Shown: positions 7,852 through 15,561 of the stretch, one piece after another
Layout of the letters: every line of letters begins with the position of its first letter
How positions within the stretch are numbered: position 1 is the stretch's first letter
Assembly: GCA_910586045.1 (NCBI GenBank)
Contig: CAJUIH010000058.1
Span: 1-22,162, forward strand
Reading direction: 5' to 3'
DNA from: an uncultured Eubacterium sp.
GTDB lineage: Bacteria > Bacillota > Clostridia > Lachnospirales > Lachnospiraceae
Length of the DNA stretch: 22,162 bases
The notes under the pieces: generated by a model
What the model was told of the DNA's origin: nothing
Databases searched by the model: none
What the model saw: only the letters and a program-made list of their open reading frames with translations
Position numbers and translations under genes: made by a program

Positions 7852-8961
7852 TTAATTTACCGAATTAAAATTGACCGGAAGAATCAGATAAATATACTGG
7901 TCTTCCTCATTTCGTATAAAACAAGGTGCTTTCGGATTGACCATATACATCGTAATTTCATCATCGTCAATCACACGCAGCGCGTCAATAAAAAATTTTG
8001 GATTAAATCCAATCAGCATATCCGCGCCTGCCTTTGTAATTTCAATCTCCTCATTCATAGATCCGATAAACGAGGTAATTTTCAACTCGATCGATTCATC
8101 TTTGATATCCATAATGATCGGCTTTTTATCTCCTTCTTTTACAAGAAGCGCAGCCCTTTCAATACAATCCATAAATTCCCGTTTATTTATAACTACTTTT
8201 GTTTCATAGGCGGACGAAAGCATTTGATCAATCTTAAAATACTCACCGCTAATCAGCCTTGATACTACAACTGTCTTTTCAAATTCAAAAATAATATGAT
8301 TTTCCGTAATATAAATATCGACATATTCTTCCGCCGAACCCGGCAGTATTTTGCTGATTTCCTGCAGCGTCTTTCCTGGAACAATCACCTTATAATCGCC
8401 AAAACTGTTTTGCAAGTCAATGCTGCGGATCGATATCCTGTGCCCGTCTAAAGAAACGACACGCATTTTATTTTCATGAATCTCAAACAATTCTCCGGTC
8501 ATTAATGGATTGGTATCGTTATCCGAAATCGAAAAAATTGTTTGACGAATGACTTCTTTTAATGTAAACTGAGTGATAGATATAGGTTTATTTTTTTCAA
8601 CGGTAGGGAGATAGGAGAAATCTTCTCCTGATTTTCCCATAATATTAAATTTTGCTTTTTCACATGTAATAAATGTATTCAATGACTGGTCTGATTGGAT
8701 CACAACATCATTATCAGGCAGTTTCCTTACAATATCTGAAAAGATCTTAGCGTCTAAAGCAATAATGCCAGGTTCTTCTATGGTTCCCTCAATGGTTGTC
8801 TCTATGCCCAATTCCATATCGTTAGCCAACAATTTTATTTCATCTTTTGATGCATCGATTAATATACATTCTAGTATAGGCATAGTGGTTCTGGTCGGTA
8901 CTGCTTTAATGACCATATTGACCCCATAGAGAAGGTTTGCTTTGGAACAGATTAACTTCAT
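7852..8961 (-). CDS. dnaN: DNA polymerase III beta subunit (sliding clamp)
   Basis: The 369-aa beta clamp is the homodimeric ring that tethers polymerase III to DNA and recruits repair and mismatch proteins through its hydrophobic pocket. It begins MKLICSKANLL, has the VSLDGHRISIRSI block in the middle (conserved in clamps as DGHRL), and ends YLILPVNFN, equivalent to the family's C-terminal pocket strand LPMRL/LPVR. I use the ATG at 8959-8961, preceded by AAGGGAG with 8-base spacing, rather than an ATG six codons upstream that would lie on that ribosome site. A DnaA box overlaps the start and leader (8961-8969). The next gene lies 33 bp downstream. Confidence 0.97.
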   Translation of the reverse strand: MKLICSKANLLYGVNMVIKAVPTRTTMPILECILIDASKDEIKLLANDMELGIETTIEGTIEEPGIIALDAKIFSDIVRKLPDNDVVIQSDQSLNTFITCEKAKFNIMGKSGEDFSYLPTVEKNKPISITQFTLKEVIRQTIFSISDNDTNPLMTGELFEIHENKMRVVSLDGHRISIRSIDLQNSFGDYKVIVPGKTLQEISKILPGSAEEYVDIYITENHIIFEFEKTVVVSRLISGEYFKIDQMLSSAYETKVVINKREFMDCIERAALLVKEGDKKPIIMDIKDESIELKITSFIGSMNEEIEITKAGADMLIGFNPKFFIDALRVIDDDEITMYMVNPKAPCFIRNEEDQYIYLILPVNFNSVN

Positions 8962-9271
8962 GTGTATAACTCCCTTCATACTGAAAGTTTATAAATAAAT
9001 ATATTATTATTTCATAATCATCATAATCAAAGCCGTGTATATGTGTAAAAGTACGATAACCCTTTAAAATTCAGCGTTAAGGTACTTCGAAAAGTACGTG
9101 AACAACCTTACCTGAACTTTAGATAACCTGTCTATAACTGTCACAAAATCGAATTTTGTAGAAAAATCTGTATTTTCCCTTCCCAAGTTATACAGTGTAA
9201 TAAACAGAAAATAAAAAGTTATCCACACTTATCCACAATAAAATGTGGATAACCCGTAAAAATGTGCATAA
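8961..9271. other. oriC, dnaA-dnaN part: DnaA-box cluster and AT-rich stretch
   Basis: The spacer holds three perfect DnaA boxes TTATCCACA: forward at 9219-9227 and 9229-9237 (10 bp apart) and reverse at 9244-9252. A fourth reverse box, TGTGCATAA, lies at 9263-9271 and a fifth, TGTGTATAA, at 8961-8969 on the dnaN start. A weak match TTATACAGT is at 9188-9196. The stretch 8985-9060 is highly AT-rich and could be the unwinding element. A small hairpin GTACTT/AAGTAC lies at 9082-9097. By analogy with Bacillus this is the incC-like half of a bipartite origin. Confidence 0.8.
9001..9030 (-). promoter_or_regulatory. Possible dnaN promoter
   Basis: On the minus strand TTGATT (9025-9030), an 18-base spacer and TAATAT (9001-9006) lie about 40 bases before the dnaN start. 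The match is moderate, and the same bases form the AT-rich, triplet-like stretch that may instead be a DNA unwinding element. Confidence 0.35.
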
Positions 9272-9295
9272 AATACACAAAACAGAGAAAAAGTG

Positions 9296-10654
9296 TCAAT
9301 TTGGGTTAATTTTTTTACGGATCGTTTCTATTAAATTCTGCGTTTTTTCGTTGGTTTTGCATTCTTTTTCAATTTTTTCGATTCCATGAATAATTGTGGA
9401 ATGATCTCTTCCGCCCAGTATTTCGCCGATGCCGGAAAGGGACGCGTCGGTCATATTTTTGCATAAATACATGGCAATCTGGCGCGGGCGGACAATGTCG
9501 CTGCTTCTGGACTTGGAAATAAGCTGTTCCGGTGTCCGCTGAAAATGCTCGGCTACAATTTCAATAATCAGTTCCGGCGTAATTTCTTTATGCATATCAG
9601 GGTTAATAATGCTTTCCAACTGTTCTTTGGCTGTTTCTATTGTAATTTCTACATGCGTCAGCCTCGAAAATGCCATCAGGCGGTTAAGGGCGCCTTCCAG
9701 TTCACGAATATTGGACTTAATGTTGTTTGCAATATATTCTATAATTTCATCCGCAAGCTGGAAATCATCCATTTCTTCTTTTTTTCTAAGGATTGCCATG
9801 CGTGTTTCATAATCGGGAGAACTGATATCCGCCATGCATCCCCATTGGAACCGGGACCGGAACCGTTCTTCTAAAGTGGTCATTTCTTTCGGCGGTTTAT
9901 CACTTGAGATCACAATCTGTTTACCCGCGTTATAAAGGACATTAAACGTATTAAAAAATTCTTCCTGTGTCCGGTCTTTTCCTATTATAAACTGTATATC
10001 GTCAATCAAAAGCACATCTACGTTTCGGTATTTTTCGCGCATCGCGTTAATTTGTGAATTGCTGCCGTTACGTATCGCGTCGATCACTTCATTTGTAAAT
10101 ACTTCGGAAGATACGTACTGGATTTTCAAATGTGGGTGGTTGGCAAGGATATGGTGTGCAATGGAATGCATCAAGTGTGTCTTGCCAAGTCCTACGCCGC
10201 CCCATAAGAAAAGAGGGTTAAATTTCTTTTCGGGGTTTGTGGCTTCTTCTGCAACTACCAGAGAGATTGTATGTGCAAGCTTATTATTATTGCCTACGAC
10301 AAAGGTATCAAATGTATAGTTTGGATTAAGGTTATAATCTTCTTTTGGTACTTCAGGCTCCTGCATCGCAATAGATTTTACGGGCTTCATCTTTTTTGCA
10401 TCTTCTGGAAGGATAAATTCGATTTCATAATCAATCCCTGTCATTTCAGCAATTACAATTTTCAAAGGTGTCAGATATTTTTTTGAGATATAATTTAATG
10501 CAATCTGTTCCGGAGGAACGAGAACATAGAGTTTGTTTTCTTCAATCCGGAAAATTTCTAATGGCTCGATCCATGATTCATATACAATTTTGGATAGTCC
10601 GTATTCAGTTTTAACTGCAAGTAGTATGTCTTGCCATTTTTCCTCAACTAACAT
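9296..10654 (-). CDS. dnaA: Chromosomal replication initiator protein DnaA
   Basis: DnaA (452 aa, normal length) binds the DnaA boxes on both sides of its own gene, forms an ATP-dependent filament and opens oriC. Domain I spans about 1-85, followed by a short linker to about 110. The AAA+ domain has Walker A GGVGLGKTH (152-160), Walker B VLLIDDIQF (214-222) and the arginine-finger region LEERFRSRF (261-269). Domain IV ends with the DNA-binding signature GGRDHSTIIHG (414-424). The ATG at 10652-10654 has GGAG 7 bases upstream. Box clusters in its promoter region suggest autoregulation, as known for other dnaA genes. Confidence 0.98.
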   Translation of the reverse strand: MLVEEKWQDILLAVKTEYGLSKIVYESWIEPLEIFRIEENKLYVLVPPEQIALNYISKKYLTPLKIVIAEMTGIDYEIEFILPEDAKKMKPVKSIAMQEPEVPKEDYNLNPNYTFDTFVVGNNNKLAHTISLVVAEEATNPEKKFNPLFLWGGVGLGKTHLMHSIAHHILANHPHLKIQYVSSEVFTNEVIDAIRNGSNSQINAMREKYRNVDVLLIDDIQFIIGKDRTQEEFFNTFNVLYNAGKQIVISSDKPPKEMTTLEERFRSRFQWGCMADISSPDYETRMAILRKKEEMDDFQLADEIIEYIANNIKSNIRELEGALNRLMAFSRLTHVEITIETAKEQLESIINPDMHKEITPELIIEIVAEHFQRTPEQLISKSRSSDIVRPRQIAMYLCKNMTDASLSGIGEILGGRDHSTIIHGIEKIEKECKTNEKTQNLIETIRKKINPN

Positions 10655-10711
10655 AATAATTCTCCGCTATTTTCATACATTTAAAAAAACAGATAAAAAA
10701 CCACTCTATCT

Positions 10712-10740
10712 ATCATAAACTAAAATTGCGAATTTAGCAA
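10712..10740 (-). promoter_or_regulatory. dnaA: Probable dnaA promoter
   Basis: On the minus strand TTGCTA (10735-10740), a 17-base spacer and TATGAT (10712-10717) lie about 60 bases before the dnaA start. The nearest DnaA-box-like site is about 50 bp upstream (10792-10800), so bound DnaA could influence this promoter. Confidence 0.5.
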
Positions 10741-10791
10741 TTAAAAACGTTGATAAAATGTGCAAAATCCTAAAAAAGAGAAAGGAAGGAA

Positions 10792-10939
10792 GGTGGATAA
10801 ACAGATTTATACACCGGTATTCAGTCAGGATCCCGCTCTCATACACGGGTTTTCAACAGTTATCCACATCCGGCAAACCCAGTAAATTCAAGCGTTTTAA
10901 GAAAATTTAGCAAAAAATTGTGGATAATTGTGTGGATAA
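10792..10939. other. oriC, upstream part: DnaA-box cluster between dnaA and rpmH
   Basis: Perfect DnaA boxes are TTATCCACA at 10860-10868 and TGTGGATAA at 10919-10927 and 10931-10939; the last two are 12 bp apart in the same orientation. One-mismatch boxes are GGTGGATAA (10792-10800), TTATACACC (10807-10815) and, just outside, TGTGTAAAA (10960-10968). An AT-rich stretch follows at about 11000-11030. With the cluster on the other side of dnaA this forms a bipartite origin; the divergent dnaA and rpmH promoters flank it. Confidence 0.82.
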
Positions 10940-11037
10940 CTTTTGTTGGAAACTTTTATTGTGTAAAACCTTTTTGGTTGGATCTGTGGAATCCAAACCT
11001 GTAATCATAAAAAATATATAAAATTGAAGGGTTTTCC

Positions 11038-11065
11038 TTGACTTGAGTATTGTTTCTGATATAAT
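11038..11065 (+). promoter_or_regulatory. rpmH: rpmH promoter
   Basis: TTGACT (11038-11043), a 16-base spacer and a perfect TATAAT (11060-11065) lie about 50 bases before the rpmH start. It is the strongest plus-strand promoter next to the origin and should drive the rpmH-rnpA cluster. Confidence 0.8.
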
Positions 11066-11115
11066 TGTAATGGTATTTTTTTCAATGGAACTAGATCAGA
11101 GGAGGTGCATCGAGC

Positions 11116-11250
11116 ATGAAGATGACTTATCAGCCACACAAAAGACACAGGGCTAAGAAACACGGTTTTCGTAAAAGGATGAGTACGCCAGGCGGAAGAA
11201 AGGTATTGGCTGCAAGAAGATTAAAAGGTAGAAAAAAATTATCAGCATAG
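11116..11250 (+). CDS. rpmH: Large ribosomal subunit protein bL34
   Basis: This 44-residue, strongly basic protein is too short for most gene finders but is unmistakable. It starts MKMTYQPHKRHRAKKHGF, continues with RKRMSTPGGRKVLAARR and ends KGRKKLSA, the full-length pattern of bL34, which sits in 23S rRNA of the large subunit. The ATG follows AGGAGG (11100-11105) by 10 bases. It is the first gene of the right arm, as in most bacteria, transcribed divergently from dnaA across the origin. Confidence 0.98.
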   Translation: MKMTYQPHKRHRAKKHGFRKRMSTPGGRKVLAARRLKGRKKLSA

Positions 11251-11280
11251 GCCACATCTTTTGTGGTCTTTCTTCTTCAT
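11250..11280 (+). terminator. Weak hairpin with T-rich tail after rpmH
   Basis: GGCCACA (11250-11256) pairs with TGTGGTC (11262-11268), seven pairs including one G-U, with a five-base loop and the T-rich tail TTTCTTCTT. It starts on the last base of the rpmH stop codon. It may act as partial terminator or as a 3' end for the abundant rpmH mRNA. Confidence 0.5.
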
Positions 11281-11292
11281 TATCTTTATATG

Positions 11293-11357
11293 ACGGTTAT
11301 TTTAAAATGATTACTATATAATATTTGGAAAAATACCATAAAATAACCGTTTTTTTT
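11293..11357 (+). terminator. Long-stem terminator-like element between rpmH and rnpA
   Basis: A perfect 12-bp inverted repeat, ACGGTTATTTTA (11293-11304) and TAAAATAACCGT (11339-11350), is followed by an eight-T run (11350-11357). The 34-base loop is much longer than in ordinary terminators and contains TATAAT (11317-11322) without a good -35. The element would set rpmH expression apart from rnpA. Confidence 0.55.
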
Positions 11358-11400
11358 GTGTATCAAAAACATGAGGTACAGGACAGCAATTGGGGGAGTT

Positions 11401-11451
11401 ATGATGACAAGCAAACGCAATAGGGGAAGAACTGGTCATGATATTTACTGA
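11401..11451 (+). CDS. Possible 16-codon upstream ORF overlapping the rnpA start
   Basis: ATGATG at 11401-11406 follows GGGGGAG (11392-11398) by 2 and 5 bases, and the frame reads MMTSKRNRGRTGHDIY before TGA at 11449-11451. Its stop lies 14 bases inside rnpA in another frame, so ribosomes ending here could re-start on, or compete with, the rnpA start at 11438. The peptide resembles nothing I know. The strong ribosome site is the only support. Confidence 0.3.
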   Translation: MMTSKRNRGRTGHDIY

Positions 11452-11785
11452 TTCACTGAAAAAAAATTCTGATTTTCAGAACGTATATCGAAATGGGAAA
11501 TCCTGTGCAAACCGTTATCTTGTTATGTATACGCTGGAAAATGGGACGAGGTATAATCGGTTAGGCATTTCCGTTAGCAAGAAAGTAGGCAATAGTGTGA
11601 TCAGGCATCGGATCAAGCGTCTGGTAAAAGAATCTTACAGAATGCATGAGACGATATTTAAACAAGGTTTTGATCTTGTAATTATCGCAAGGGTATCTGC
11701 AAAAAAAATGTCTTATTTGGAGACGGAGAGCGCTGTGCTGCATCTTGGAAACAAACTGCATGTTGTGCTAAAACAGGGACAATAA
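11438..11785 (+). CDS. rnpA: Ribonuclease P protein component
   Basis: RnpA (115 aa, normal length) is the protein cofactor of RNase P; with the M1-type RNA it cuts the 5' leader off precursor tRNAs. The N terminus LKKNSDFQNVYRNGKS is typical, followed by the RLGISVSKKVGNSV strand and the RNR region, here IRHRIKRLVKESYR (55-68). The central Asn of the usual RNR signature is His57 in this protein, which I recall as common in clostridial relatives. The ATG at 11438 has GGGGAAG 8 bases upstream. It is followed by a 132-bp gap before yidD, whereas these genes often abut. Confidence 0.96.
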   Translation: MIFTDSLKKNSDFQNVYRNGKSCANRYLVMYTLENGTRYNRLGISVSKKVGNSVIRHRIKRLVKESYRMHETIFKQGFDLVIIARVSAKKMSYLETESAVLHLGNKLHVVLKQGQ

Positions 11786-11817
11786 AATTCAAATAAGAAT
11801 TAATATATAAAATACAG

Positions 11818-11845
11818 TTGAGTTATGAAAAAACAACAATAAAAT
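11818..11845 (+). promoter_or_regulatory. Possible promoter in the rnpA-yidD gap
   Basis: TTGAGT (11818-11823), a 16-base spacer and TAAAAT (11840-11845) lie in the AT-rich gap about 70 bases before yidD. The gap is longer than usual for this gene pair, which makes a separate promoter for yidD-yidC-jag plausible, but in so AT-rich a stretch the match could be chance. Confidence 0.3.
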
Positions 11846-11917
11846 TTAAATATACTCGTGAGAGATTAAGTTTACCATAGGAATCAGCGGGTATCAAAAT
11901 AAGAAAAAGAAGATGGA

Positions 11918-12133
11918 ATGAAATTGAAAAAATGGATGATTTTATGCATTAAATTTTATAAAAGGTATTTATCGCCGATGAAAACGGTAAAGTGTCCTTA
12001 TTTTCCATCCTGTTCCGATTATGCGTTGGAAGCTATTTGTAAGCATGGGCCGGTCAGGGGAGGGTTGCTTGCGTGCTGGAGGATTCTTCGATGCAATCCT
12101 TTTTCAAAAGGTGGTTACGACCCAGTTCCATAA
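11918..12133 (+). CDS. yidD: Membrane protein insertion efficiency factor YidD
   Basis: A 71-residue YidD-family protein. The conserved core is visible: KFYKRYLSPMK, the CPYFPSCSDYALEA cysteine motif (about 26-39), the HGPVRGGLLACWRILRCNPF block and the final GGYDPVP. The amphipathic N-terminal helix is thought to associate with the inner face of the membrane. YidD assists YidC-dependent insertion, and the gene lies 12 bp before yidC. No strong Shine-Dalgarno is visible; an AAGAAGA-type purine run precedes the ATG at 11918. Confidence 0.95.
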   Translation: MKLKKWMILCIKFYKRYLSPMKTVKCPYFPSCSDYALEAICKHGPVRGGLLACWRILRCNPFSKGGYDPVP

Positions 12134-12145
12134 GGAGGTATTTCA

Positions 12146-13417
12146 TTGACTACAATTATGCTGACACAGTATTCCGGTTCAATTTTAGGTCCCATTGCCA
12201 GATTTTTGGGATGGATCATGAATTGGATTTATTTATTCCTTGAAAATGTATTTGGAATAGAAAATATTGGTTTGACAATCATAGTATTAACTATACTGAT
12301 TTATATGTGTATGCTGCCGCTGACCATAAAGCAGCAGAAATTTTCCAAACTGCAGCAAAGAATGCAGCCAGAACTGAAAGCAATCCAGGAAAAATATAAA
12401 GGGCGCAGGGATCAGGAAGCGCAGATGGCGATGAATGAAGAAACACAGGCGCTATACGCGAAATACGGGATATCGCCAAGCGGAACTTGTCTGCAGCTTA
12501 TTATTCAAATGCCTGTATTTTTTGCCCTGTACCGTGTGATCTATAATGTGCCGGCCTATGTATCCAGTGTAAAGGATACATTCAGCGGAATTGTAGACGG
12601 AATTGTTGGTACTGCCGGTTATCAGAAAATCATGACGGATTTTGTGGAGACGATGAAGCTTGGCTCGATCAATGCGGATTTCCAAAATTCAGATATAGCG
12701 GCGGTAAAAAACTATATTATAGATGCGATTTATAAAATGGCAACGACAGGTTGGGATACGCTGCGGGAAGTGTTTCCTAATCTTACAGAAATTATTAATA
12801 CAACGGAAGTACAGCTTAACCACATGAACAATTTTTTAGGAATGAATATTTCCGATTCTCCGTTTGCGATTATTTCTTCCAGTGTGAAAAGCCATTCCTA
12901 TTTATTTGTATTATTAGCCTTGCTGGTACCGATTACTTCTTATGCGACGCAGATGATCAATATTAAGCTTATGCCGCAGGCGGACACCGATCCGAACAGC
13001 GTGATGTCAAGGCAAATGAAAACAATGAATTATACGATGCCGTTGTTTTCGCTTGTATTGTGTTTTACAGTTCCGGTCGGACTTGGAATTTACTGGATCT
13101 TTAGTTCACTGACCAGATGCGTACAGCAGTTTTTTGTAAATAAGCACATCCAAAATCTGGATTTGGATGCGGTAATAGCCAAAAATCTAGAAAAACGCAA
13201 GAAAAAACTGGAAAAGATGGGGATTAGTGAGAATCAGATTCGGAATACTGCAAAATTAAGTACAAAAGGAAATGTACAATTGTCGTCTGCAATGACAAAG
13301 GAGGAAAGAGAGACTAAAATTCAAAAAGCCTACGAATATAGGAAAACAGCCAATCCAAATAGCTTGACAGCAAAAGCGAATTTGGTAAAAGAATTTAGCG
13401 AGAGAAATAATAAGTAA
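12146..13417 (+). CDS. yidC: Membrane protein insertase YidC/Oxa1 (SpoIIIJ type), TTG start
   Basis: YidC (423 aa) inserts and folds membrane proteins alone or with SecYEG. There is no lipoprotein signal. Membrane segments lie at about 15-37, 41-61, 115-135, 250-272 and 295-325. The block MLPLTIKQQKFSKLQQRMQ (56-74) and the coiled cytoplasmic hairpin (75-108) are typical, as is MPVFFALYRVI (122-132). A long extracytoplasmic insert (138-245) separates two membrane segments, and the C-terminal tail is basic. The positively charged groove residue of the family (Arg five residues before the conserved Pro; Arg73 in SpoIIIJ) is Tyr53 here. The start is TTG at 12146, placed 7 bases after AAGGAGG; the first ATG (12158) is too far from that site. 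Confidence 0.96.
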   Translation: MTTIMLTQYSGSILGPIARFLGWIMNWIYLFLENVFGIENIGLTIIVLTILIYMCMLPLTIKQQKFSKLQQRMQPELKAIQEKYKGRRDQEAQMAMNEETQALYAKYGISPSGTCLQLIIQMPVFFALYRVIYNVPAYVSSVKDTFSGIVDGIVGTAGYQKIMTDFVETMKLGSINADFQNSDIAAVKNYIIDAIYKMATTGWDTLREVFPNLTEIINTTEVQLNHMNNFLGMNISDSPFAIISSSVKSHSYLFVLLALLVPITSYATQMINIKLMPQADTDPNSVMSRQMKTMNYTMPLFSLVLCFTVPVGLGIYWIFSSLTRCVQQFFVNKHIQNLDLDAVIAKNLEKRKKKLEKMGISENQIRNTAKLSTKGNVQLSSAMTKEERETKIQKAYEYRKTANPNSLTAKANLVKEFSERNNK

Positions 13418-13433
13418 AAGGTGGGGTTTTGTG

Positions 13434-14060
13434 ATGGAGTTTATTGAAGTAACTGCAAAAACAGTCAATGACGCGATTACGGATGCTCTGGTCCGGCTGA
13501 GTGTAACCAGTGATCAATTGGATTATGAAGTTGTGAGTGAGGGAAGCACAGGCTTTTTGGGATTTGGCAGCAAACCGGCGGTAATTCGGGCACGGAAGAA
13601 ATTTTCAGTCGAAGATATTGTAAGGGATTTTTTGGAACGTGTTTTTCATGCTATGGATATGGAAGTTGAGATTGTTTCCAAGTATGATGAAGAGAACGGT
13701 ATCATTGATGTGGAATTTAAGGGCAGTGAGATGGGGGTTTTGATCGGAAAAAGGGGACAAACACTGGACTCTCTTCAGTATTTGACAAATCTTGCTGTCA
13801 ATAAACAGACAGAAAGCTACGTGAAAGTAAAATTGGATACCGAGGATTATCGTAAAAGGAGAAAGGAAACGCTGGAAAATCTTGCCAAAAATATTTCATT
13901 TAAAGTAAAAAGAACAAAACGTCCGATCTCACTTGAACCAATGAATCCGTTTGAGCGAAGGGTGATTCATTCCGCTTTGCAAAATGACCGGTTTGTTTCT
14001 ACACATAGCGAAGGAGAAGAACCGTACAGACATGTAGTCGTCACTTTAAAAAGAAGTTAA
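13434..14060 (+). CDS. jag: Jag / KhpB (EloR) RNA-binding protein, KH and R3H domains
   Basis: A 208-aa SpoIIIJ-associated protein. The N-terminal Jag domain (1-50) shows GSTGFLGFGSKPA. A KH domain spans about 75-145 with the RNA-binding loop VLIGKRGQTL. An R3H domain occupies the C-terminal third, with MNPFERRVIHSAL and the GEEPYRHVVV strand. Orthologues (KhpB/EloR) form an RNA-binding complex with KhpA and affect cell elongation and division in streptococci; its role here is inferred. It lies 16 bp after yidC. I start at ATG 13434 (AAGGTGG 9 bases upstream); a GTG one codon earlier is possible. A terminator follows. Confidence 0.95.
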   Translation: MEFIEVTAKTVNDAITDALVRLSVTSDQLDYEVVSEGSTGFLGFGSKPAVIRARKKFSVEDIVRDFLERVFHAMDMEVEIVSKYDEENGIIDVEFKGSEMGVLIGKRGQTLDSLQYLTNLAVNKQTESYVKVKLDTEDYRKRRKETLENLAKNISFKVKRTKRPISLEPMNPFERRVIHSALQNDRFVSTHSEGEEPYRHVVVTLKRS

Positions 14061-14073
14061 CTTAAAATTAAAG

Positions 14074-14109
14074 AAACTGTGTTCAAATTATTTTGGACAC
14101 AGTTTTTTT
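14074..14109 (+). terminator. Rho-independent terminator after jag
   Basis: AAACTGTGTTC (14074-14084) pairs over eleven positions (one G-U) with GGACACAGTTT (14095-14105), loop AAATTATTTT, then a T run to 14109. It ends the rpmH/rnpA/yidDC/jag cluster. An upstream in-frame ATG for mnmE at 14113 sits right on its foot, which supports the later mnmE start. Confidence 0.88.
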
Positions 14110-14145
14110 AAAATGCATGTAATAAGCAGAAAGGCAGGCCTGATT

Positions 14146-15519
14146 ATGAAGATCAATGATACAATTACCGCAATTGCTACATCCGCGTCTAACGCGGGAA
14201 TCGGAATTATACGAATCAGCGGTTCGGACGCCGTTCTTGTTGCGGACCGTATTTTTTGTGCAAAAAATAAAAAAAAGTTAGCGGATGCCGCGTCTCATAC
14301 GATTCATTATGGATATATTATGGCAGAAGCAGAACCGGTTGATGAAGTCTTAGTCATGCTGATGAAAGCGCCGAACAGCTATACAAAAGAAGATACGGTA
14401 GAAATTGATTGTCATGGGGGCAATTTGGTTATGCACAAAATTTTGGAGCTTGTGATTCAAAATGGGGCAAGGCCGGCGGAACCCGGAGAATTTACAAAAC
14501 GTGCTTTTCTAAATGGACGGATCGACCTGACACAGGCGGAATCAGTGATAGACCTTATTAATTCAAAAAATGATTTTGCGTTAAAAAGTTCTATTAGCCA
14601 ACTTAGAGGTTCTGTTTTAAATAAGATTAAAAGTCTTCGAAAGATCATTTTATATGAAACTGCATGGATAGAATCTGCAATCGATGATCCTGAACATTAT
14701 ACGTTAGATGGTTACGACAGCCATTTAACGGATATTTTAGATCAATTAATAAAAGAAATACAGATATTATTGAAAAATGCTGACAATGGAAGGATTTTAA
14801 AGGAAGGGATTCACACCGTAATTGTAGGAAAGCCAAACGTAGGCAAATCTTCTTTGTTAAATTTCCTAACGGGATCGGATCGTGCGATTGTTACAAATGT
14901 AGCGGGCACAACCAGAGATATTTTGGAAGAACAGGTAAATATAAATGGAATGAGCCTGCATATCATTGATACGGCTGGCATTCGGGAAACAGAAGATGTG
15001 GTAGAAAAAATAGGGGTAACGAAAACAAAAGAATATTTAGAAAAAGCGGATCTTGTCTTATATATGGTCGATGGATCCGATGCATTTACGGAGGAAGACC
15101 GTATGGCTGCAGATATGATCAAAGACAAAAAAGTAATTGTGCTTTTAAATAAATCTGATCTGCGCTGTTGTGTCAAACCGGATGATCTTGCACAGATTTC
15201 AAGCCACATCCTGTCTATATCCGCGAAAGAAGGGGACGGTATCCAAGAATTGGCGGACTTGATTGGCAGCATGTTTTCCAAAGGGGAAATTTCATTTAAT
15301 GACCAGGTAGTAATTACGAATATCAGACATAAAGATGCCCTTGTACAGGCGTTAGAGAGTTTAACGCTGGTGAAAGAGAGTATTGCCCAGCAAATGCCGG
15401 AAGATTTTTATTCCATTGATTTATTGCATGCATATGAAGTACTTGGGACGATTATCGGCGCATCCATTACCGATGATTTGGCAGATGAGATTTTTTCTAA
15501 ATTTTGCATGGGAAAATAA
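14146..15519 (+). CDS. mnmE: tRNA modification GTPase MnmE
   Basis: MnmE (457 aa) works with MnmG to install the (carboxymethyl)aminomethyl group at C5 of U34 in tRNAs that read split codon boxes. The N-terminal tetrahydrofolate-binding domain starts NDTITAIAT and includes PGEFTKRAFLNGRIDL (113-128). The G domain, inserted in a helical domain, has G1 GKPNVGKSS (228-236), DTAGIRE (275-281) and NKSD (335-338). The C terminus ends FCMGK, the family's catalytic CxGK motif with Met in the variable place. I start at ATG 14146 because the family begins there and an open frame eleven codons longer would begin on the preceding terminator. mnmG follows 42 bp later. Confidence 0.97.
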   Translation: MKINDTITAIATSASNAGIGIIRISGSDAVLVADRIFCAKNKKKLADAASHTIHYGYIMAEAEPVDEVLVMLMKAPNSYTKEDTVEIDCHGGNLVMHKILELVIQNGARPAEPGEFTKRAFLNGRIDLTQAESVIDLINSKNDFALKSSISQLRGSVLNKIKSLRKIILYETAWIESAIDDPEHYTLDGYDSHLTDILDQLIKEIQILLKNADNGRILKEGIHTVIVGKPNVGKSSLLNFLTGSDRAIVTNVAGTTRDILEEQVNINGMSLHIIDTAGIRETEDVVEKIGVTKTKEYLEKADLVLYMVDGSDAFTEEDRMAADMIKDKKVIVLLNKSDLRCCVKPDDLAQISSHILSISAKEGDGIQELADLIGSMFSKGEISFNDQVVITNIRHKDALVQALESLTLVKESIAQQMPEDFYSIDLLHAYEVLGTIIGASITDDLADEIFSKFCMGK

Positions 15520-15561
15520 AAATATTGTTGCAGTTTATTTGAGATAGCAGGAGGGAAGTAG

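Noticed and set aside
8962..8979. Upstream ATG for dnaN
   Set aside because: Using it would place the AAGGGAG ribosome site inside the gene; the internal ATG gives the normal clamp N terminus.
14113..14145. Upstream ATG for mnmE
   Set aside because: It lies at the foot of the jag terminator, and MnmE proteins begin at the later ATG.
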